A stretch of DNA of 64,000 nucleotides from an uncultured Sphingorhabdus sp. (lineage in GTDB: Bacteria; Pseudomonadota; Alphaproteobacteria; Sphingomonadales; Sphingomonadaceae), in the NCBI GenBank assembly GCA_947492905.1, contig CANLOL010000001.1, forward strand, positions 1,218,578 through 1,282,577, in the 5' to 3' direction. Positions 44,004 to 54,216 of the stretch are shown piece after piece. The notes under the pieces are model-generated. The model saw nothing but the letters and a program-made list of their open reading frames with translations. It ran no database searches and was not told the origin of the DNA. How positions within the stretch are numbered: position 1 is the stretch's first letter; every line of letters starts with the position of its first letter. The translations under genes and the position numbers were made by a program.

Positions 44004-45836
44004 ATGAAGCATTTTTTAGCTATTTTATTGGCATCGGCCGCCGTAGTAGGTTGCAAGCCTGTTGGTGACAATCCAGAGGCTAGCCAAAATGAAACCGAAG
44101 AATCGGCTAAATTAAACGCTTGGTTTGAAGAGAAGTTTGAAGAGGAATTGGCCTTTAGCCCAATCCGCCAAACATTTTTGGGTATCAAAACCGATTATGG
44201 CAAAATTGATGATATGAGCGCAAAGGCTGCTGATGAACAGCTAGCTTGGCGCCGCGCCGCTGCCGAGGAAATGCAGTCCAAATTTGATTATGATAAATTA
44301 TCCCAAACCGCAAAAATATCATGGGACATGTGGTTGTTCCGCTTAAAACAGGCCGAGGCTGCTGCTAAATTTCGCGATAATGGTTATGTGATGCATCAAT
44401 TTAATGGCGCACAATCTTTCTTGCCAACATTTTTGATTAACAATCATAGCGTCGATAGCGAAGAAGATATGAGCGCTTATATATCGCGCCTTAATGAGAG
44501 CGCGCGTGCTTTGGGACAATTGCTAACCGAGGCGCAAAACACAGCAAAGGCTGGAACGCGCCCGCCCAAATTTGCTTATGATGGGGTGATTGATCAATCG
44601 ACCAAAATCATCACAGGCGTGCCATTTACCGATGGTGAAGATTCCGCTCTATGGAGTGCGACCAAAGAAAAAATTGCGAAATTGGTAAAGGATGGCATCA
44701 TCAATCAAGACCGCGGTGATGCATTAGAAGCTGAGGCGCGCACCGCGTTAGTGGAGAAAATAAAGCCTGCTTATCAATCCATCATTGATTGGTATACACA
44801 AGACTTAGCGAATTTGCCTAAGCCATCTTTTGGGGTGTCAGAGCTGCCCAATGGCAAAGATTTTTATAACGCCCGTTTGTATAATTTCACGACCACCGAT
44901 TTAACGGCTGATGAAATTCATGACATTGGATTGTCAGAGGTTGCCCGTTTAAGAACTGAGATGGAAGCTATTAAAGATCAGGTGAAATTTGAAGGCGATT
45001 TGGATGATTTCTTTGTTTTCATGCGCGAAGATGATCAATTTTATTTCTCTAATGATGATAAGGGCGCGCAAGATTATATTGATGCTGCGACCAAATATAT
45101 CGAAGACTTAAAAAGCAAATTGCCGGATTATTTTGGTGTATTACCAAAAGCCGATTTGGTGGTGAAACGCGTTGAACCTTTCCGTGAACAAGATGGCGCT
45201 GCTCAGCATTATCGCGCTGGCACACCCGACGGTTCAAAACCGGGCACTTATTATGCGCATTTGTCTGATATGCGTGCAATGGCGATACCGCCTCTAGAAG
45301 TGATAGCCTATCACGAAGGCTTGCCCGGACATCATATGCAAATATCGATCGCCCAAGAGCTAGAAGGCATTCCCAAATTCCGCTCAACGGGTGGTTCGAT
45401 TTCTGCCTTTAGTGAGGGTTGGGGGCTTTATTCAGAATTATTGGCCAAAGAGATGGGGGCTTATGAAAACCCTTATTCTGACTTTGGCCGCCTAACCACG
45501 GAAATGTGGCGTTCTATTCGCTTGGTGGTGGATACAGGCCTGCATGCCAAAGGTTGGGATGAAGAAAAAGCAGTGGCCTATTTCTTGGCCAATTCACCCA
45601 TTCCAGAGACAGCAGTGCGCAGCGAAGTGCAGCGTTATTTGGTGCTGCCCGGACAAGCGACGAGCTATAAAATTGGTATGTTGCGGATTTTGGAACTGCG
45701 CAAAAAAGCCGAAGAAGAGCTTGGCGATAAATTTGATATCAGAGGATTTCATGACACAGTCTTAGGCGGCGGTTCGGTTCCGCTTGATATATTGGAAAAG
45801 CAAATCGATCAATGGATTGAGAAAGTAAAAAGCTAA
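44004..45836 (+). CDS. DUF885 family lipoprotein, predicted metallopeptidase-like
   Basis: A 610-residue protein. The N terminus is a lipoprotein signal with lipobox VVGC (C17). The body matches DUF885: PIRQTFLGIKTDYGKIDDMS near the start, the metal motif YHEGLPGHHMQISIAQEL near residue 435 (an HExxH-like arrangement), FRSTGGSISAFSEGWGLYSELLAKEMG and PGQATSYKIGMLRILELR near the end. DUF885 proteins are thought to be zinc-dependent carboxypeptidase-like enzymes of the periplasm; substrates are unknown. It is a single-gene unit with its own terminator. Confidence 0.9.
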   Translation: MKHFLAILLASAAVVGCKPVGDNPEASQNETEESAKLNAWFEEKFEEELAFSPIRQTFLGIKTDYGKIDDMSAKAADEQLAWRRAAAEEMQSKFDYDKLSQTAKISWDMWLFRLKQAEAAAKFRDNGYVMHQFNGAQSFLPTFLINNHSVDSEEDMSAYISRLNESARALGQLLTEAQNTAKAGTRPPKFAYDGVIDQSTKIITGVPFTDGEDSALWSATKEKIAKLVKDGIINQDRGDALEAEARTALVEKIKPAYQSIIDWYTQDLANLPKPSFGVSELPNGKDFYNARLYNFTTTDLTADEIHDIGLSEVARLRTEMEAIKDQVKFEGDLDDFFVFMREDDQFYFSNDDKGAQDYIDAATKYIEDLKSKLPDYFGVLPKADLVVKRVEPFREQDGAAQHYRAGTPDGSKPGTYYAHLSDMRAMAIPPLEVIAYHEGLPGHHMQISIAQELEGIPKFRSTGGSISAFSEGWGLYSELLAKEMGAYENPYSDFGRLTTEMWRSIRLVVDTGLHAKGWDEEKAVAYFLANSPIPETAVRSEVQRYLVLPGQATSYKIGMLRILELRKKAEEELGDKFDIRGFHDTVLGGGSVPLDILEKQIDQWIEKVKS

Positions 45837-45861
45837 GATATAAAATTTGAAAATAAAAAGA

Positions 45862-45889
45862 GGTCGGGATTAATTTTCCGGCCTTTTTT
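45862..45889 (+). terminator. Intrinsic terminator after the DUF885 gene
   Basis: GGTCGGGA and TTCCGGCC pair (two G-T wobbles) around a six-base loop, followed by six T. It lies about 25 bases after the stop codon. Confidence 0.85.
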
Positions 45890-45945
45890 AATTGCTAGTT
45901 AACCAAATAGCGATAATTTGCATTTGTGTAGTAAAGTTTTGGTTC

Positions 45946-47028
45946 ATGTGTTTTATGCCTATATTATCCCCCTCGACTAGTAATTGTCATGATTTGCGCA
46001 TCTATTGGGTGCTGCGTTATGCCACCATAAGCATGTTGTTAATGGCTATATTTGGCAATGTATCGCCGGCCCATGCTCAGCTGCGTGTTGCGGATAATGT
46101 ACGTGAAAATTTCGTGCCGCAGCGTAATGTTAGCAACACCTGCGTTGCTGATGTCAGGGTTGTTTCCGACGGTGATATAGATGCTAATGCTGGTTATTGT
46201 CCATTTGGCGGGCAACGAACGCATCGCATCACGCTCGAATATGATAACCCCAGCGCATTGGAGTCCTTCGACGGGATCATATTATTTGTAAATAGCGGCA
46301 GTATTTTTTCTGATTTAGAATTGTCTATTTTTGATCTTGAGGTCGATTATCTTGATGATAATGGCAATGAAACGCGGCTTCGTATGCGCAATGTCACATT
46401 GCCCGACACATTGAATGCGAATGACCCGCAGACGGTTTTATTCCGTCTTGATGATGGAGAAGGGGATGCCGTAATATTGCGCGGGGTGAGCGAAGTACGC
46501 ATTAGAAATTTGCGTAATAATCTTCAGAATAATGGGGAAATACCGGTCCGCGAGATTCAATTGCGCCAAATTGCATCGCCCGATCCTATGGTTGAATTGG
46601 GCGTAAGCAAAACATCAGAAATTTTTGATCCCGATAATTTAGGACTATTTTCCATTCCAGGTAATGATGTGCTCTATCGCATTAGGGTGAGCAATTTAGC
46701 GGATGCTCCCGATCGTGATACTATAAATATTATCGATATATTCCCTGCCGATTTGGAGTTTTTTAATGGCGATGCCAATGGTGTTTTAGCAGGAACAAAT
46801 GCGATTAATTTCACCGAGTCCAATTCGGGCCTCTCATTTGATATAAATAATGATGCCGCATTTTCGGATTCCAATACAGCACCACAGAATTTTGCGGATT
46901 GTAATTATTCGCCTATCGCTGGATATGATCCCAATGTACGTTTTATATGTTTGCAACCCAAAGGCCAATTCAACGCAGCAAGTCCGCCGCCATTTATCGA
47001 ATTTACGTTTCGAGCGCGTATCAAATAA
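45946..47028 (+). CDS. Secreted protein with DUF11-like domain
   Basis: A 360-residue exported protein. A long basic N region precedes a signal core (TISMLLMAIFGNVSPAHAQ). The start is uncertain among 45946, 45955 and an upstream TTG. After the signal a cysteine-containing domain (VSNTCVADVRVVSDGDIDANAGYCPFGG) is followed by beta-rich sequence. From about residue 225 there is a DUF11-type repeat (VELGVSKTSEIFDPDNLG, PGNDVLYRIRVSNLADAPDRDTINIIDIFPADLEF) ending FIEFTFRARIK. Such domains occur in surface and adhesion proteins. It shares this general design with the protein at 23571-24146. Confidence 0.72.
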   Translation: MCFMPILSPSTSNCHDLRIYWVLRYATISMLLMAIFGNVSPAHAQLRVADNVRENFVPQRNVSNTCVADVRVVSDGDIDANAGYCPFGGQRTHRITLEYDNPSALESFDGIILFVNSGSIFSDLELSIFDLEVDYLDDNGNETRLRMRNVTLPDTLNANDPQTVLFRLDDGEGDAVILRGVSEVRIRNLRNNLQNNGEIPVREIQLRQIASPDPMVELGVSKTSEIFDPDNLGLFSIPGNDVLYRIRVSNLADAPDRDTINIIDIFPADLEFFNGDANGVLAGTNAINFTESNSGLSFDINNDAAFSDSNTAPQNFADCNYSPIAGYDPNVRFICLQPKGQFNAASPPPFIEFTFRARIK

Positions 47029-47046
47029 ACTATGAATGAAGTGCGA

Positions 47047-47334
47047 TTAGTGGATAGTGCCAATTGTAGTTTTGCCAGAGAGCATGATAATCAAACGCTC
47101 AATCTGACGCCAGCGAGCAAAGGAAATATGATTGCCTAAGTTGCGGCTTTTCTCGGCCCGCTCTGCTGCTTCTAAGCTTGCTTCTAAACCATAGTTGGAT
47201 ATTAATTTTTCAGCTTCAAAGACGTCGCGATTTTCAACATAAAGCGGCAGGTGCATAAAACATGGTCCATTATTTGGGGCCCACTGAACAGGCATTTGAG
47301 TGATTTTCAGCGATAGATAATCAAATTTGATCAT
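47047..47334 (-). CDS. Small hypothetical protein
   Basis: A 95-residue soluble protein. The first half has MPVQWAPNNGPCFMHLPLYVENRDVFEAEKLI and the second half is helical, ending ISFARWRQIERLIIML. The ARWRQI-type end resembles small unnamed sphingomonad proteins; no function is known. The start at 47334 is preferred to an upstream ATG at 47367. Confidence 0.55.
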   Translation of the reverse strand: MIKFDYLSLKITQMPVQWAPNNGPCFMHLPLYVENRDVFEAEKLISNYGLEASLEAAERAEKSRNLGNHISFARWRQIERLIIMLSGKTTIGTIH

Positions 47335-47457
47335 GTAATGCTTCGATGTAAATTGGTATATCCACATATGATGGAAAGATTATCAAAACATTTGGTTAAG
47401 CTAAATTTACTATATAAAAATCTTGCACCCATAGCCAATAAGGCGCATTGAAACTCT

Positions 47458-47649
47458 ATGGAAAATGGTAATGAAAGCGGAAGCAAATCAGTCGCAGGCG
47501 GTTTCTTTTTTGCGCTGTGCATATTGATAGGTTTTTTTGTGGGCGCGTTTAATGGACAAACCTCTGCTGGCACAATTGCGGGATTTGTCGCAGGCGGCAT
47601 TATTGCGCTAATTATTTGGATAACGGATCGCAAAAATGATCAGGACTAA
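47458..47649 (+). CDS. Small two-helix membrane protein
   Basis: A 63-residue protein with two hydrophobic, glycine-rich segments (SVAGGFFFALCILIGFFVGAFNG and TIAGFVAGGIIALIIWI) and short charged ends. It resembles small sphingomonad membrane proteins of unknown role. No strong ribosome-binding site is visible. Confidence 0.5.
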   Translation: MENGNESGSKSVAGGFFFALCILIGFFVGAFNGQTSAGTIAGFVAGGIIALIIWITDRKNDQD

Positions 47650-47659
47650 TATCGCTGTA

Positions 47660-48529
47660 TCAGCAATCTTTTAGTGCATAAAATTCCTTGGTTTTCTCCC
47701 ATGCTTCATCGGCATCATCAACAATTTGGAAAAGGTCTAAATCCTTGGTGCTAATCGTGCCTTCCAAAGCCAATTCGTCGAAATTAATCACGCGGTTCCA
47801 AAAATCACTGCCGAATAAGAATATTGGAATAGGGCTCATCTTGCCGGTTTGTATGAGGGTCAATAATTCAAAAAATTCATCGAATGTCCCAAATCCGCCA
47901 GGGAATACGGCCACAGCGCGGGCGCGCAACAAGAAGTGCATTTTGCGCAGGGCGAAATAATGAAATTGAAACGATAAGGATGGGGTCACATATGCATTGG
48001 GCGCTTGTTCAAAAGGCAGCACAATATTAAGACCAATGGATTCTTTATCGGCATCATCAGCACCGCGATTGGCGGCCTCCATAATGGCGGGGCCGCCGCC
48101 CGAACATACAACAAAATGGCGTTTGCCATCGGGCTCATTAATCCCGCACTCGCTGGCTAGGCGGCCTAATTTTCGAGCCTCATCATAATAGCGCGCTTTT
48201 TTCATCAGGCGGTTGGCGATTTCCAAATCGCGTTCGGTTTTGGCAGCATCAATTTTCTTTTGCGCGCTTTCTTTGTCGCCAATCCTTGCAGAGCCGTAAA
48301 TGACAAATGTTGATTCGATATTGGCTTCATCGAGCAACATTTCTGGTTTCAAAAGTTCCAATTGAAAACGCACGGGGCGTAATTCTTCGCGCAATAAAAA
48401 ATCATTATCTTGAAAGGCAAGCCTATAGGCAGGGTCTTGTGTTTGCGGGGTAGAACTTTGTTTTTCAACAAAGTCAATTTCTTGCTGCGCCTTATAAAAG
48501 CGGCGATCTTTTAGGTTTTTTTCAGTCAT
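47660..48529 (-). CDS. LOG-family protein (TIGR00730-like nucleotide 5'-monophosphate phosphoribohydrolase)
   Basis: A 289-residue protein with the LOG signature PGGFGTFDEFFELLTLIQTGK near residue 210. Upstream are VIYGSARIG and VCSGGGPAIMEAANRGA, which form the nucleotide pocket. LOG enzymes release a base from nucleoside monophosphates, making free cytokinins in plants and some bacteria or recycling nucleotides. This member has a roughly 65-residue N-terminal extension relative to the short LOG proteins. It stands alone, transcribed away from serC. Confidence 0.9.
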   Translation of the reverse strand: MTEKNLKDRRFYKAQQEIDFVEKQSSTPQTQDPAYRLAFQDNDFLLREELRPVRFQLELLKPEMLLDEANIESTFVIYGSARIGDKESAQKKIDAAKTERDLEIANRLMKKARYYDEARKLGRLASECGINEPDGKRHFVVCSGGGPAIMEAANRGADDADKESIGLNIVLPFEQAPNAYVTPSLSFQFHYFALRKMHFLLRARAVAVFPGGFGTFDEFFELLTLIQTGKMSPIPIFLFGSDFWNRVINFDELALEGTISTKDLDLFQIVDDADEAWEKTKEFYALKDC

Positions 48530-48670
48530 GCCCTTATCATAGTCTGCTCTGAAAACTTTACCAGATATTCTTAAGCAAAAGATTATGGATAGCTATATTT
48601 GATGATCGATAGGCTCAATCTAATTTCAGATAATATGATTATTATGTTGACCAATTGCGGCACTGCACAT

Positions 48671-48714
48671 AGAGGCGTTGACGGGCCACGCGGTCCCAAC
48701 GCCGCGCGAGCTCT
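48671..48714 (+). ncRNA. serC leader RNA motif
   Basis: The leader of serC folds into a hairpin: GGCGTTG (48674-48680) pairs with CAACGCC (48697-48703). An inner GGGCC/GGTCC helix with loop ACGC follows, and an outer AGAG (48671-48674)/CTCT (48711-48714) closure may form. AAGGAG follows just before the ATG. This matches in place and shape the serC motif described upstream of serC-serA in alphaproteobacteria, a cis-regulatory RNA without an identified ligand. Confidence 0.7.
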
Positions 48715-48732
48715 CTGTAAGGAGAAGCGAAT

Positions 48733-49866
48733 ATGAATAAGTTAACGACACCTGACGTGCGACCTGCGCGTCCACATTTTTCCTCTGGGCCGTGCGCAAA
48801 GCCGCCTACATGGGAAGCCTCTAAATTATCAACCGAATGTTTGGGACGATCACACCGTGCTAAAATTGGCAAGTCGCGCCTAGCGCTCGCCATTGATTTG
48901 CTGCGCGAAGTTTTGCAAGTCCCCGATACCCATCATATCGGCATTGTGCCAGGCAGCGATACTGGCGCTATTGAAATGGCCATGTGGTCAATGCTTGGTG
49001 CGCGTCCTGTTACTATGATGGCGTGGGAGAGCTTTGGTGCTGGTTGGGTTACCGATGTTAACAAACAATTGAAATTAGACGCCAATGTCATGAGCGCTGA
49101 ATATGGTGAAATACCCGATTTATCAGCGGTAGATTTTGATCATGATGTTGTGTTCACATGGAATGGCACGACATCTGGTGCGCGTGTTCCCAATGGCGAT
49201 TGGATTAGTGATGATCGCGCTGGATTAACATTTAACGATGCGACATCAGCTGTATTTGCCTATGAAATGCCGTGGGACAAGTTGGATGTCACCACATTTA
49301 GTTGGCAAAAAGTATTGGGCGGCGAGGGTGCGCATGGCGTTATCATTCTTGGCCCACGTGCTGTTGAGCGTTTAGAGAATTATACACCCGCTTGGCCATT
49401 GCCGAAAATTTTCCGCATGACCAAAGGCGGTGAATTAATCGCTGGTATATTCAAAGGCGAAACCATTAATACACCCTCTATGTTGGCGGTCGAAGATGTG
49501 ATTTTCGCATTGGAATGGGCGCAATCTATTGGCGGTCTAAGCGGCATGATAGCGCGCAGCGATGCTAATGCAGCAGCACTTGATGCCATCGTGCAAGAGC
49601 GGGATTGGCTTGGGCATTTGGCGGCTGATCCGGCAACGCGATCAACCACATCGGTTTGCTTAACGGTTGCTGGTGCGGATATGGCTTTCATTAAATCTAT
49701 GGCGGCATTGCTCGAAGAACAAAAAGCAGCCTATGACATTGCTGGTTATCGCGATGCTCCTGCGGGGTTGCGTATTTGGTGCGGTGCGACAGTAGATAGC
49801 GCTGATATTGAAGCGCTCGGCCCTTGGCTCGATTGGGCCTATGAAACGGCTAAATCCGCTGCTTAA
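48733..49866 (+). CDS. serC: Phosphoserine aminotransferase
   Basis: A 377-residue PLP enzyme that converts 3-phosphohydroxypyruvate and glutamate to phosphoserine. It belongs to the alphaproteobacterial SerC type starting [13 protein letters not shown] and [33 protein letters not shown] and the PLP lysine in [15 protein letters not shown] are evident. AAGGAG sits just upstream of the ATG, directly after the leader RNA. serA follows, separated by a small terminator-like hairpin. Confidence 0.95.
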   Translation: MNKLTTPDVRPARPHFSSGPCAKPPTWEASKLSTECLGRSHRAKIGKSRLALAIDLLREVLQVPDTHHIGIVPGSDTGAIEMAMWSMLGARPVTMMAWESFGAGWVTDVNKQLKLDANVMSAEYGEIPDLSAVDFDHDVVFTWNGTTSGARVPNGDWISDDRAGLTFNDATSAVFAYEMPWDKLDVTTFSWQKVLGGEGAHGVIILGPRAVERLENYTPAWPLPKIFRMTKGGELIAGIFKGETINTPSMLAVEDVIFALEWAQSIGGLSGMIARSDANAAALDAIVQERDWLGHLAADPATRSTTSVCLTVAGADMAFIKSMAALLEEQKAAYDIAGYRDAPAGLRIWCGATVDSADIEALGPWLDWAYETAKSAA

Positions 49867-49877
49867 GCTATATGAAT

Positions 49878-49900
49878 ACCCCATGATTTGGGGTGTTTTT
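49878..49900 (+). terminator. Intrinsic terminator between serC and serA
   Basis: ACCCCA, a five-base loop and TGGGGT followed by G and five T, 12 bases after the serC stop. The six-pair stem is short, so it may only reduce read-through into serA. Confidence 0.7.
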
Positions 49901-49979
49901 CACAATATTATATGCACAAAATTAAACGCAAAATAAGGATTATCATCTTCATTTTGCTCATGAGACGAAAGAGAATATT

Positions 49980-51563
49980 ATGACCAAACCTAAAGTTTTA
50001 ATCTCTGATAAAATGGATCCAAAAGCCGCTGAGATATTTGCCGAGCGCGGCTGTGATGTTGATGTCATCACTGGCAAAACACCCGAAGAATTGATGGAAA
50101 TTATCGGCGATTACGAAGGCCTTGCCATTCGTTCTTCTACCAAAGTGACGCCCGAAATATTGGCGGCTGCAAAAAACTTAAAAGTTATCGGCCGCGCAGG
50201 GATAGGCGTTGATAATGTGGATATTCCAGCCGCTTCTTCGCAAGGGGTTGTGGTTATGAATACGCCTTTTGGCAACAGCATCACCACAGCAGAACATGCC
50301 GTTGCAATGATGTTTGCATTGGCACGTCAATTGCCCGTTGCTGATGCCTCTACGCAGCAAGGCAAATGGGAAAAAAGCCGCTTCATGGGCGTAGAATTAA
50401 CGGGTAAAACATTGGGCTTAATCGGTGCAGGTAATATCGGCTCTATCGTTGCTAGCCGCGCATTGGGCCTAAAAATGAAAGTGGTTGCATTTGACCCATT
50501 TTTAACACCTGAGCGTGCTATTGAAATTGGTGTTGAAAAAGCGGACTTAGATGGCGTTTTGGCCAAAGCCGATTTCATCACATTGCATACTCCCTTAACC
50601 GATCAAACACGCAATATTTTATCGGCTGAAAATTTAGCAAAAACCAAAAAAGGCGTTCGTATCATCAACTGTGCACGCGGCGGGTTGATTGACGAAGCAG
50701 CCTTGAAAGATGCTTTAGATAGCGGCCAAGTTGGCGGCGCGGCGCTGGATGTTTTTGAAACAGAGCCTGCAAAAGAATCTCCTTTATTTGGCACAGAGAA
50801 TTTCATCTGCACCCCGCATTTGGGTGCTTCTACTAGCGAAGCGCAAGTGAATGTGGCTATTCAAGTGGCCGAACAAATGGCCGATTATTTGGTCAATGGC
50901 GGCGTAACAAATGCGCTAAATATGCCTAGTCTTTCTGCAGAGGAAGCTCCGAAATTAAAACCTTATATGGCATTGGCTGAGAAATTGGGCAGTATGATCG
51001 GGCAATTGGCATCAGATGATTTGCACAATATCTCTATCGAGGTTGAGGGGGCAGCGGCTGAGCTGAATATTAAGCCGATAACAGGGGCGGTGCTTTCTGG
51101 TTTTATGCGCCGCTATAGCGATACAGTGAATATGGTGAATGCGCCTTATTTGGCCAAAGAGCGCGGTTTGGAAGTCAGCGAAGTTCGTCATGAACGCGAA
51201 GGCACATATCAAACATTGGTGCGCGTTACCGTGCAAACATCCCAAGGTGATCGCAGCGTAGCAGGCACATTATTTGGCAATAATGTTCCGCGCTTGGTTG
51301 AAATGTTTGGCATTAAAATCGAAGCCGATCTTGATGGCCATATGCTATATATTGTCAATGAAGATACGCCCGGTTTTATTGGCCGCGTTGGTACAACATT
51401 GGGCGAAGCAGGCTTGAACATTGGTACATTCCACTTAGGTCGCCGTGTTGCAGGTGGAGAAGCTGTATTATTATTGTCTATGGATGATGTTATCAGCGAA
51501 GATGCTCTAACAGCGGTTCAAGCATTAGACGGCGTTAAAACGGTGAAACATCTTCAATTTTAA
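49980..51563 (+). CDS. serA: D-3-phosphoglycerate dehydrogenase
   Basis: A 527-residue long-form SerA, first step of serine synthesis. The substrate domain holds GLAIRSSTKVT. The NAD-binding domain has GLIGAGNIGSIVASRA, and catalytic residues lie in CARGGLIDE and CTPHLGAST. After about residue 320 there are the extra allosteric substrate-binding domain and a C-terminal ACT domain (MLYIVNEDTPGFIGRVGTTLGEAGLNIGTFHLGR), which usually gives serine feedback inhibition. It follows serC. Confidence 0.97.
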   Translation: MTKPKVLISDKMDPKAAEIFAERGCDVDVITGKTPEELMEIIGDYEGLAIRSSTKVTPEILAAAKNLKVIGRAGIGVDNVDIPAASSQGVVVMNTPFGNSITTAEHAVAMMFALARQLPVADASTQQGKWEKSRFMGVELTGKTLGLIGAGNIGSIVASRALGLKMKVVAFDPFLTPERAIEIGVEKADLDGVLAKADFITLHTPLTDQTRNILSAENLAKTKKGVRIINCARGGLIDEAALKDALDSGQVGGAALDVFETEPAKESPLFGTENFICTPHLGASTSEAQVNVAIQVAEQMADYLVNGGVTNALNMPSLSAEEAPKLKPYMALAEKLGSMIGQLASDDLHNISIEVEGAAAELNIKPITGAVLSGFMRRYSDTVNMVNAPYLAKERGLEVSEVRHEREGTYQTLVRVTVQTSQGDRSVAGTLFGNNVPRLVEMFGIKIEADLDGHMLYIVNEDTPGFIGRVGTTLGEAGLNIGTFHLGRRVAGGEAVLLLSMDDVISEDALTAVQALDGVKTVKHLQF

Positions 51564-51593
51564 CTAATTTATCTTTTGATTGCATATTCTTTG

Positions 51594-51623
51594 GGGGGAA
51601 GCCATAAAACTGTGGTTTCCCCC
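51594..51623 (+). terminator. Terminator-like hairpin after serA
   Basis: GGGGGAAGCCA pairs with TGGTTTCCCCC (eleven pairs, one wobble) around an eight-base loop. The T run after it is interrupted (GTTCATATTTTT), so efficiency is uncertain. Confidence 0.65.
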
Positions 51624-51678
51624 GTTCATATTTTTGGTAAAGAGCGGCTAAGACTCACTAACCGTCAGGTATGAAATC

Positions 51679-52788
51679 ATGACTCAACAAAATATTGATC
51701 TATTGCCAGAGGGCTTTCACGACCGATTGTTCGAGGAAGCTGCTCTTATCTCTCGAAATGCGCGCTCCATGACCGATATTTTGACCGCGCATGGATATAG
51801 GCGCGTAATGCCCGCTATCGCCGAATATGAAAGCAGCTTAATTAGCCGCTTACAAGGCGTAGACCGCAATCATTTGATGCGCTTTACCGATCCTGTTTCT
51901 GGACGCACTATGGCAATGCGCAGCGATATGACATTGCAAGTCGGACGTATTGCCGCAACAAGATTGACCGATATGCCGCGCCCTTTGCGTTTATGTTATC
52001 ATGGTGTGGTGGCAAAATTACGGGTTAATCCGCTGAACCCCAATCGTGAAATGACTCAATTGGGAGCAGAATTAATAGGCAGCGATACTATATCGGCTGT
52101 TTGTGAAATGGTTGCTCTTGCGATAGAGGCTCTAAAATCTGTTGGCGTAAAAGGGATTACTATTGATTTCACTCTGCCCGATTTGGTAAAAACATTGGCG
52201 CAAAAAACATTTCCTCTAGCTGATGATGTTTTGCAAAAAGTCAGCGAACAATTGGATATGAAAGATGCGAGCGCCTTAAAATCACTGGGTGCTGATGATT
52301 ATTTACCCTTGCTTTATGCTACGGGCGAATTTGCCGACGCTATTGAAAAACTATCCGCTATAGATGCAGGCGGTGCATTATCATCGCGCATAGAAGGATT
52401 AAAATCTATCGCGCAGCATATTGCCGATGATGTGCATGTGACGTTGGACCCAACAGAGCGTCATGGTTTTGAATATCAAAGCTGGATAGGATTTACACTT
52501 TATGCTGATAATATCGCAGGGGCGATAGGCAGAGGCGGCACATATCAATTGGATAATGGTGAAGATGCAACCGGCTTTTCACTCTATCCAGATGCGTTAA
52601 ATAATGTTTCGAATGTCATCGAAGAAAGATATTTATTCTTGCCACTGAATCATGATGTTGGCCTTGCAAGCGGGCTGCGCAAAGAAGGCTGGGTTACTGT
52701 TGCTGCGCTAAAAGATAGCGATGATGGAAAAGCCCTTGGGTGCAGCCATTATTTGGATGATCAAACTATAATTGCCTATGCAAGTTGA
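51679..52788 (+). CDS. hisZ: ATP phosphoribosyltransferase regulatory subunit
   Basis: A 369-residue protein of the HisZ family, paralogous to class II histidyl-tRNA synthetase but without aminoacylation. Class II-like motifs are recognisable: the start LLPEGFHDRLFEEAALISRNARSMTDILTAHGYRRVMPAIAEYE, motif 2-like RPLRLCYHGVVAKL and GAELIG. The histidine-specific synthetase loops are missing. It should form the hetero-octamer with short-form HisG, first enzyme of histidine synthesis; hisG is not in this window. Its place between serA and purA is a familiar alphaproteobacterial order. Confidence 0.9.
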   Translation: MTQQNIDLLPEGFHDRLFEEAALISRNARSMTDILTAHGYRRVMPAIAEYESSLISRLQGVDRNHLMRFTDPVSGRTMAMRSDMTLQVGRIAATRLTDMPRPLRLCYHGVVAKLRVNPLNPNREMTQLGAELIGSDTISAVCEMVALAIEALKSVGVKGITIDFTLPDLVKTLAQKTFPLADDVLQKVSEQLDMKDASALKSLGADDYLPLLYATGEFADAIEKLSAIDAGGALSSRIEGLKSIAQHIADDVHVTLDPTERHGFEYQSWIGFTLYADNIAGAIGRGGTYQLDNGEDATGFSLYPDALNNVSNVIEERYLFLPLNHDVGLASGLRKEGWVTVAALKDSDDGKALGCSHYLDDQTIIAYAS

Positions 52789-52926
52789 AGCTTTTGAAAC
52801 TTATCCACCAATCATTCACTGATAAGATAATTATGCTTATTCTATTGCTGGACGAAAGAGCCGCAATTGCTTAGTGAAAATATGTTTGATTTCTATTCGA
52901 TCTAATCACCATAGAAAGGCCTGAAT

Positions 52927-54216
52927 ATGGCAAATGTAACAGTAGTCGGCGCACAATGGGGCGATGAAGGCAAAGGCAAAATCGTTGACTGGCTAGCAAG
53001 CCGTGCCGATGTTGTTGTGCGTTTTCAGGGAGGTCATAATGCAGGACATACGTTGGTGGTTGGCGAAAATGTCTATAAATTATCATTGCTGCCATCGGGC
53101 ATTGTGCGCGGTACATTATCCGCCATTGGCAATGGTGTTGTTTTTGATCCTTGGCATTTTCGCGATGAAGTTGCGAAACTCAAAGGCCAAGGCGTCGATA
53201 TTAATCCGCAAAATTTAATGGTCGCAGAAACATGCCCTATCATATTGCCGATTCACCGCGATTTAGATGCTTTGCGCGAAGATGCGAGCGGTGCGGGTAA
53301 AATCGGTACCACGCGGCGCGGTATTGGCCCAGCTTATGAAGATAAGGTAGGGCGCAGAGCCATTCGCATTTGTGATCTGGCGCATCTGGATGATTTAGAA
53401 GCTCAGCTTGACCGCATCTGCGCGCACCATGATGCATTGCGCAAAGGATTTGGTGAAGCGCCGATTGATCGCAAAAGATTGATTGATGATTTAACCGATA
53501 TTGCGGCTTATGTATTGCCCTTTGCTAAGCCTGTGTGGCGCACGCTCAATCAGGCGAAAAGCGAAGGTAAGCGCATATTATTTGAAGGCGCTCAAGGCGT
53601 ACTGCTCGACATTGATCATGGCACATACCCTTTTGTTACATCTTCCAATGTGATTGCTGGTACGGCATCGGGCGGCAGCGGCGTTGGGCCATCAAGCGTT
53701 GGTTTTGTGCTGGGTATTGTTAAAGCATATACTACCAGAGTGGGTAGCGGCCCATTTCCCACTGAGCAACTGAATGAAGTTGGCCAAGAGCTGGGCGAGC
53801 GCGGTCATGAGTTTGGCGTTGTAACAGGGCGGCAGCGCCGCTGTGGTTGGTTCGATGCAGTGTTAGTGCGGCAAAGCTGCGCAGTGTCGGGTGTATCTGG
53901 TATCGCACTTACCAAAATTGATGTTTTGGATGGGTTCAAGACGATTAAGATTTGCGTTGGTTACCGTGTCGATGGTGTTGATTATGATTATCTGCCGCCG
54001 CATGCTGCTGATCAAGCTAAGGTTGAACCAATTTATGAAGAGATTGATGGTTGGGAAGGCACAACCGCTGGTGCAAGAAGCTGGGCTGATTTGCCTGCGC
54101 AAGCCATTAAATATGTCCGCCGCATAGAAGAGCTTATTGAATGTCCTGTGGCATTGGTTTCAACCTCACCGCAGCGCGATGATACGATTTTGGTACGAGA
54201 TCCATTTGCGGATTAG
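52927..54216 (+). CDS. purA: Adenylosuccinate synthase
   Basis: A 429-residue GTP-dependent enzyme joining IMP and aspartate in AMP synthesis. The P-loop-like [17 protein letters not shown] and [11 protein letters not shown] are intact, as are [14 protein letters not shown] and [23 protein letters not shown]. The C-terminal [14 protein letters not shown] is normal. AGAAAGG precedes the ATG at usual spacing. Immediately after its stop lies a broken 3' end of an unrelated L,D-transpeptidase gene. Confidence 0.97.
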   Translation: MANVTVVGAQWGDEGKGKIVDWLASRADVVVRFQGGHNAGHTLVVGENVYKLSLLPSGIVRGTLSAIGNGVVFDPWHFRDEVAKLKGQGVDINPQNLMVAETCPIILPIHRDLDALREDASGAGKIGTTRRGIGPAYEDKVGRRAIRICDLAHLDDLEAQLDRICAHHDALRKGFGEAPIDRKRLIDDLTDIAAYVLPFAKPVWRTLNQAKSEGKRILFEGAQGVLLDIDHGTYPFVTSSNVIAGTASGGSGVGPSSVGFVLGIVKAYTTRVGSGPFPTEQLNEVGQELGERGHEFGVVTGRQRRCGWFDAVLVRQSCAVSGVSGIALTKIDVLDGFKTIKICVGYRVDGVDYDYLPPHAADQAKVEPIYEEIDGWEGTTAGARSWADLPAQAIKYVRRIEELIECPVALVSTSPQRDDTILVRDPFAD

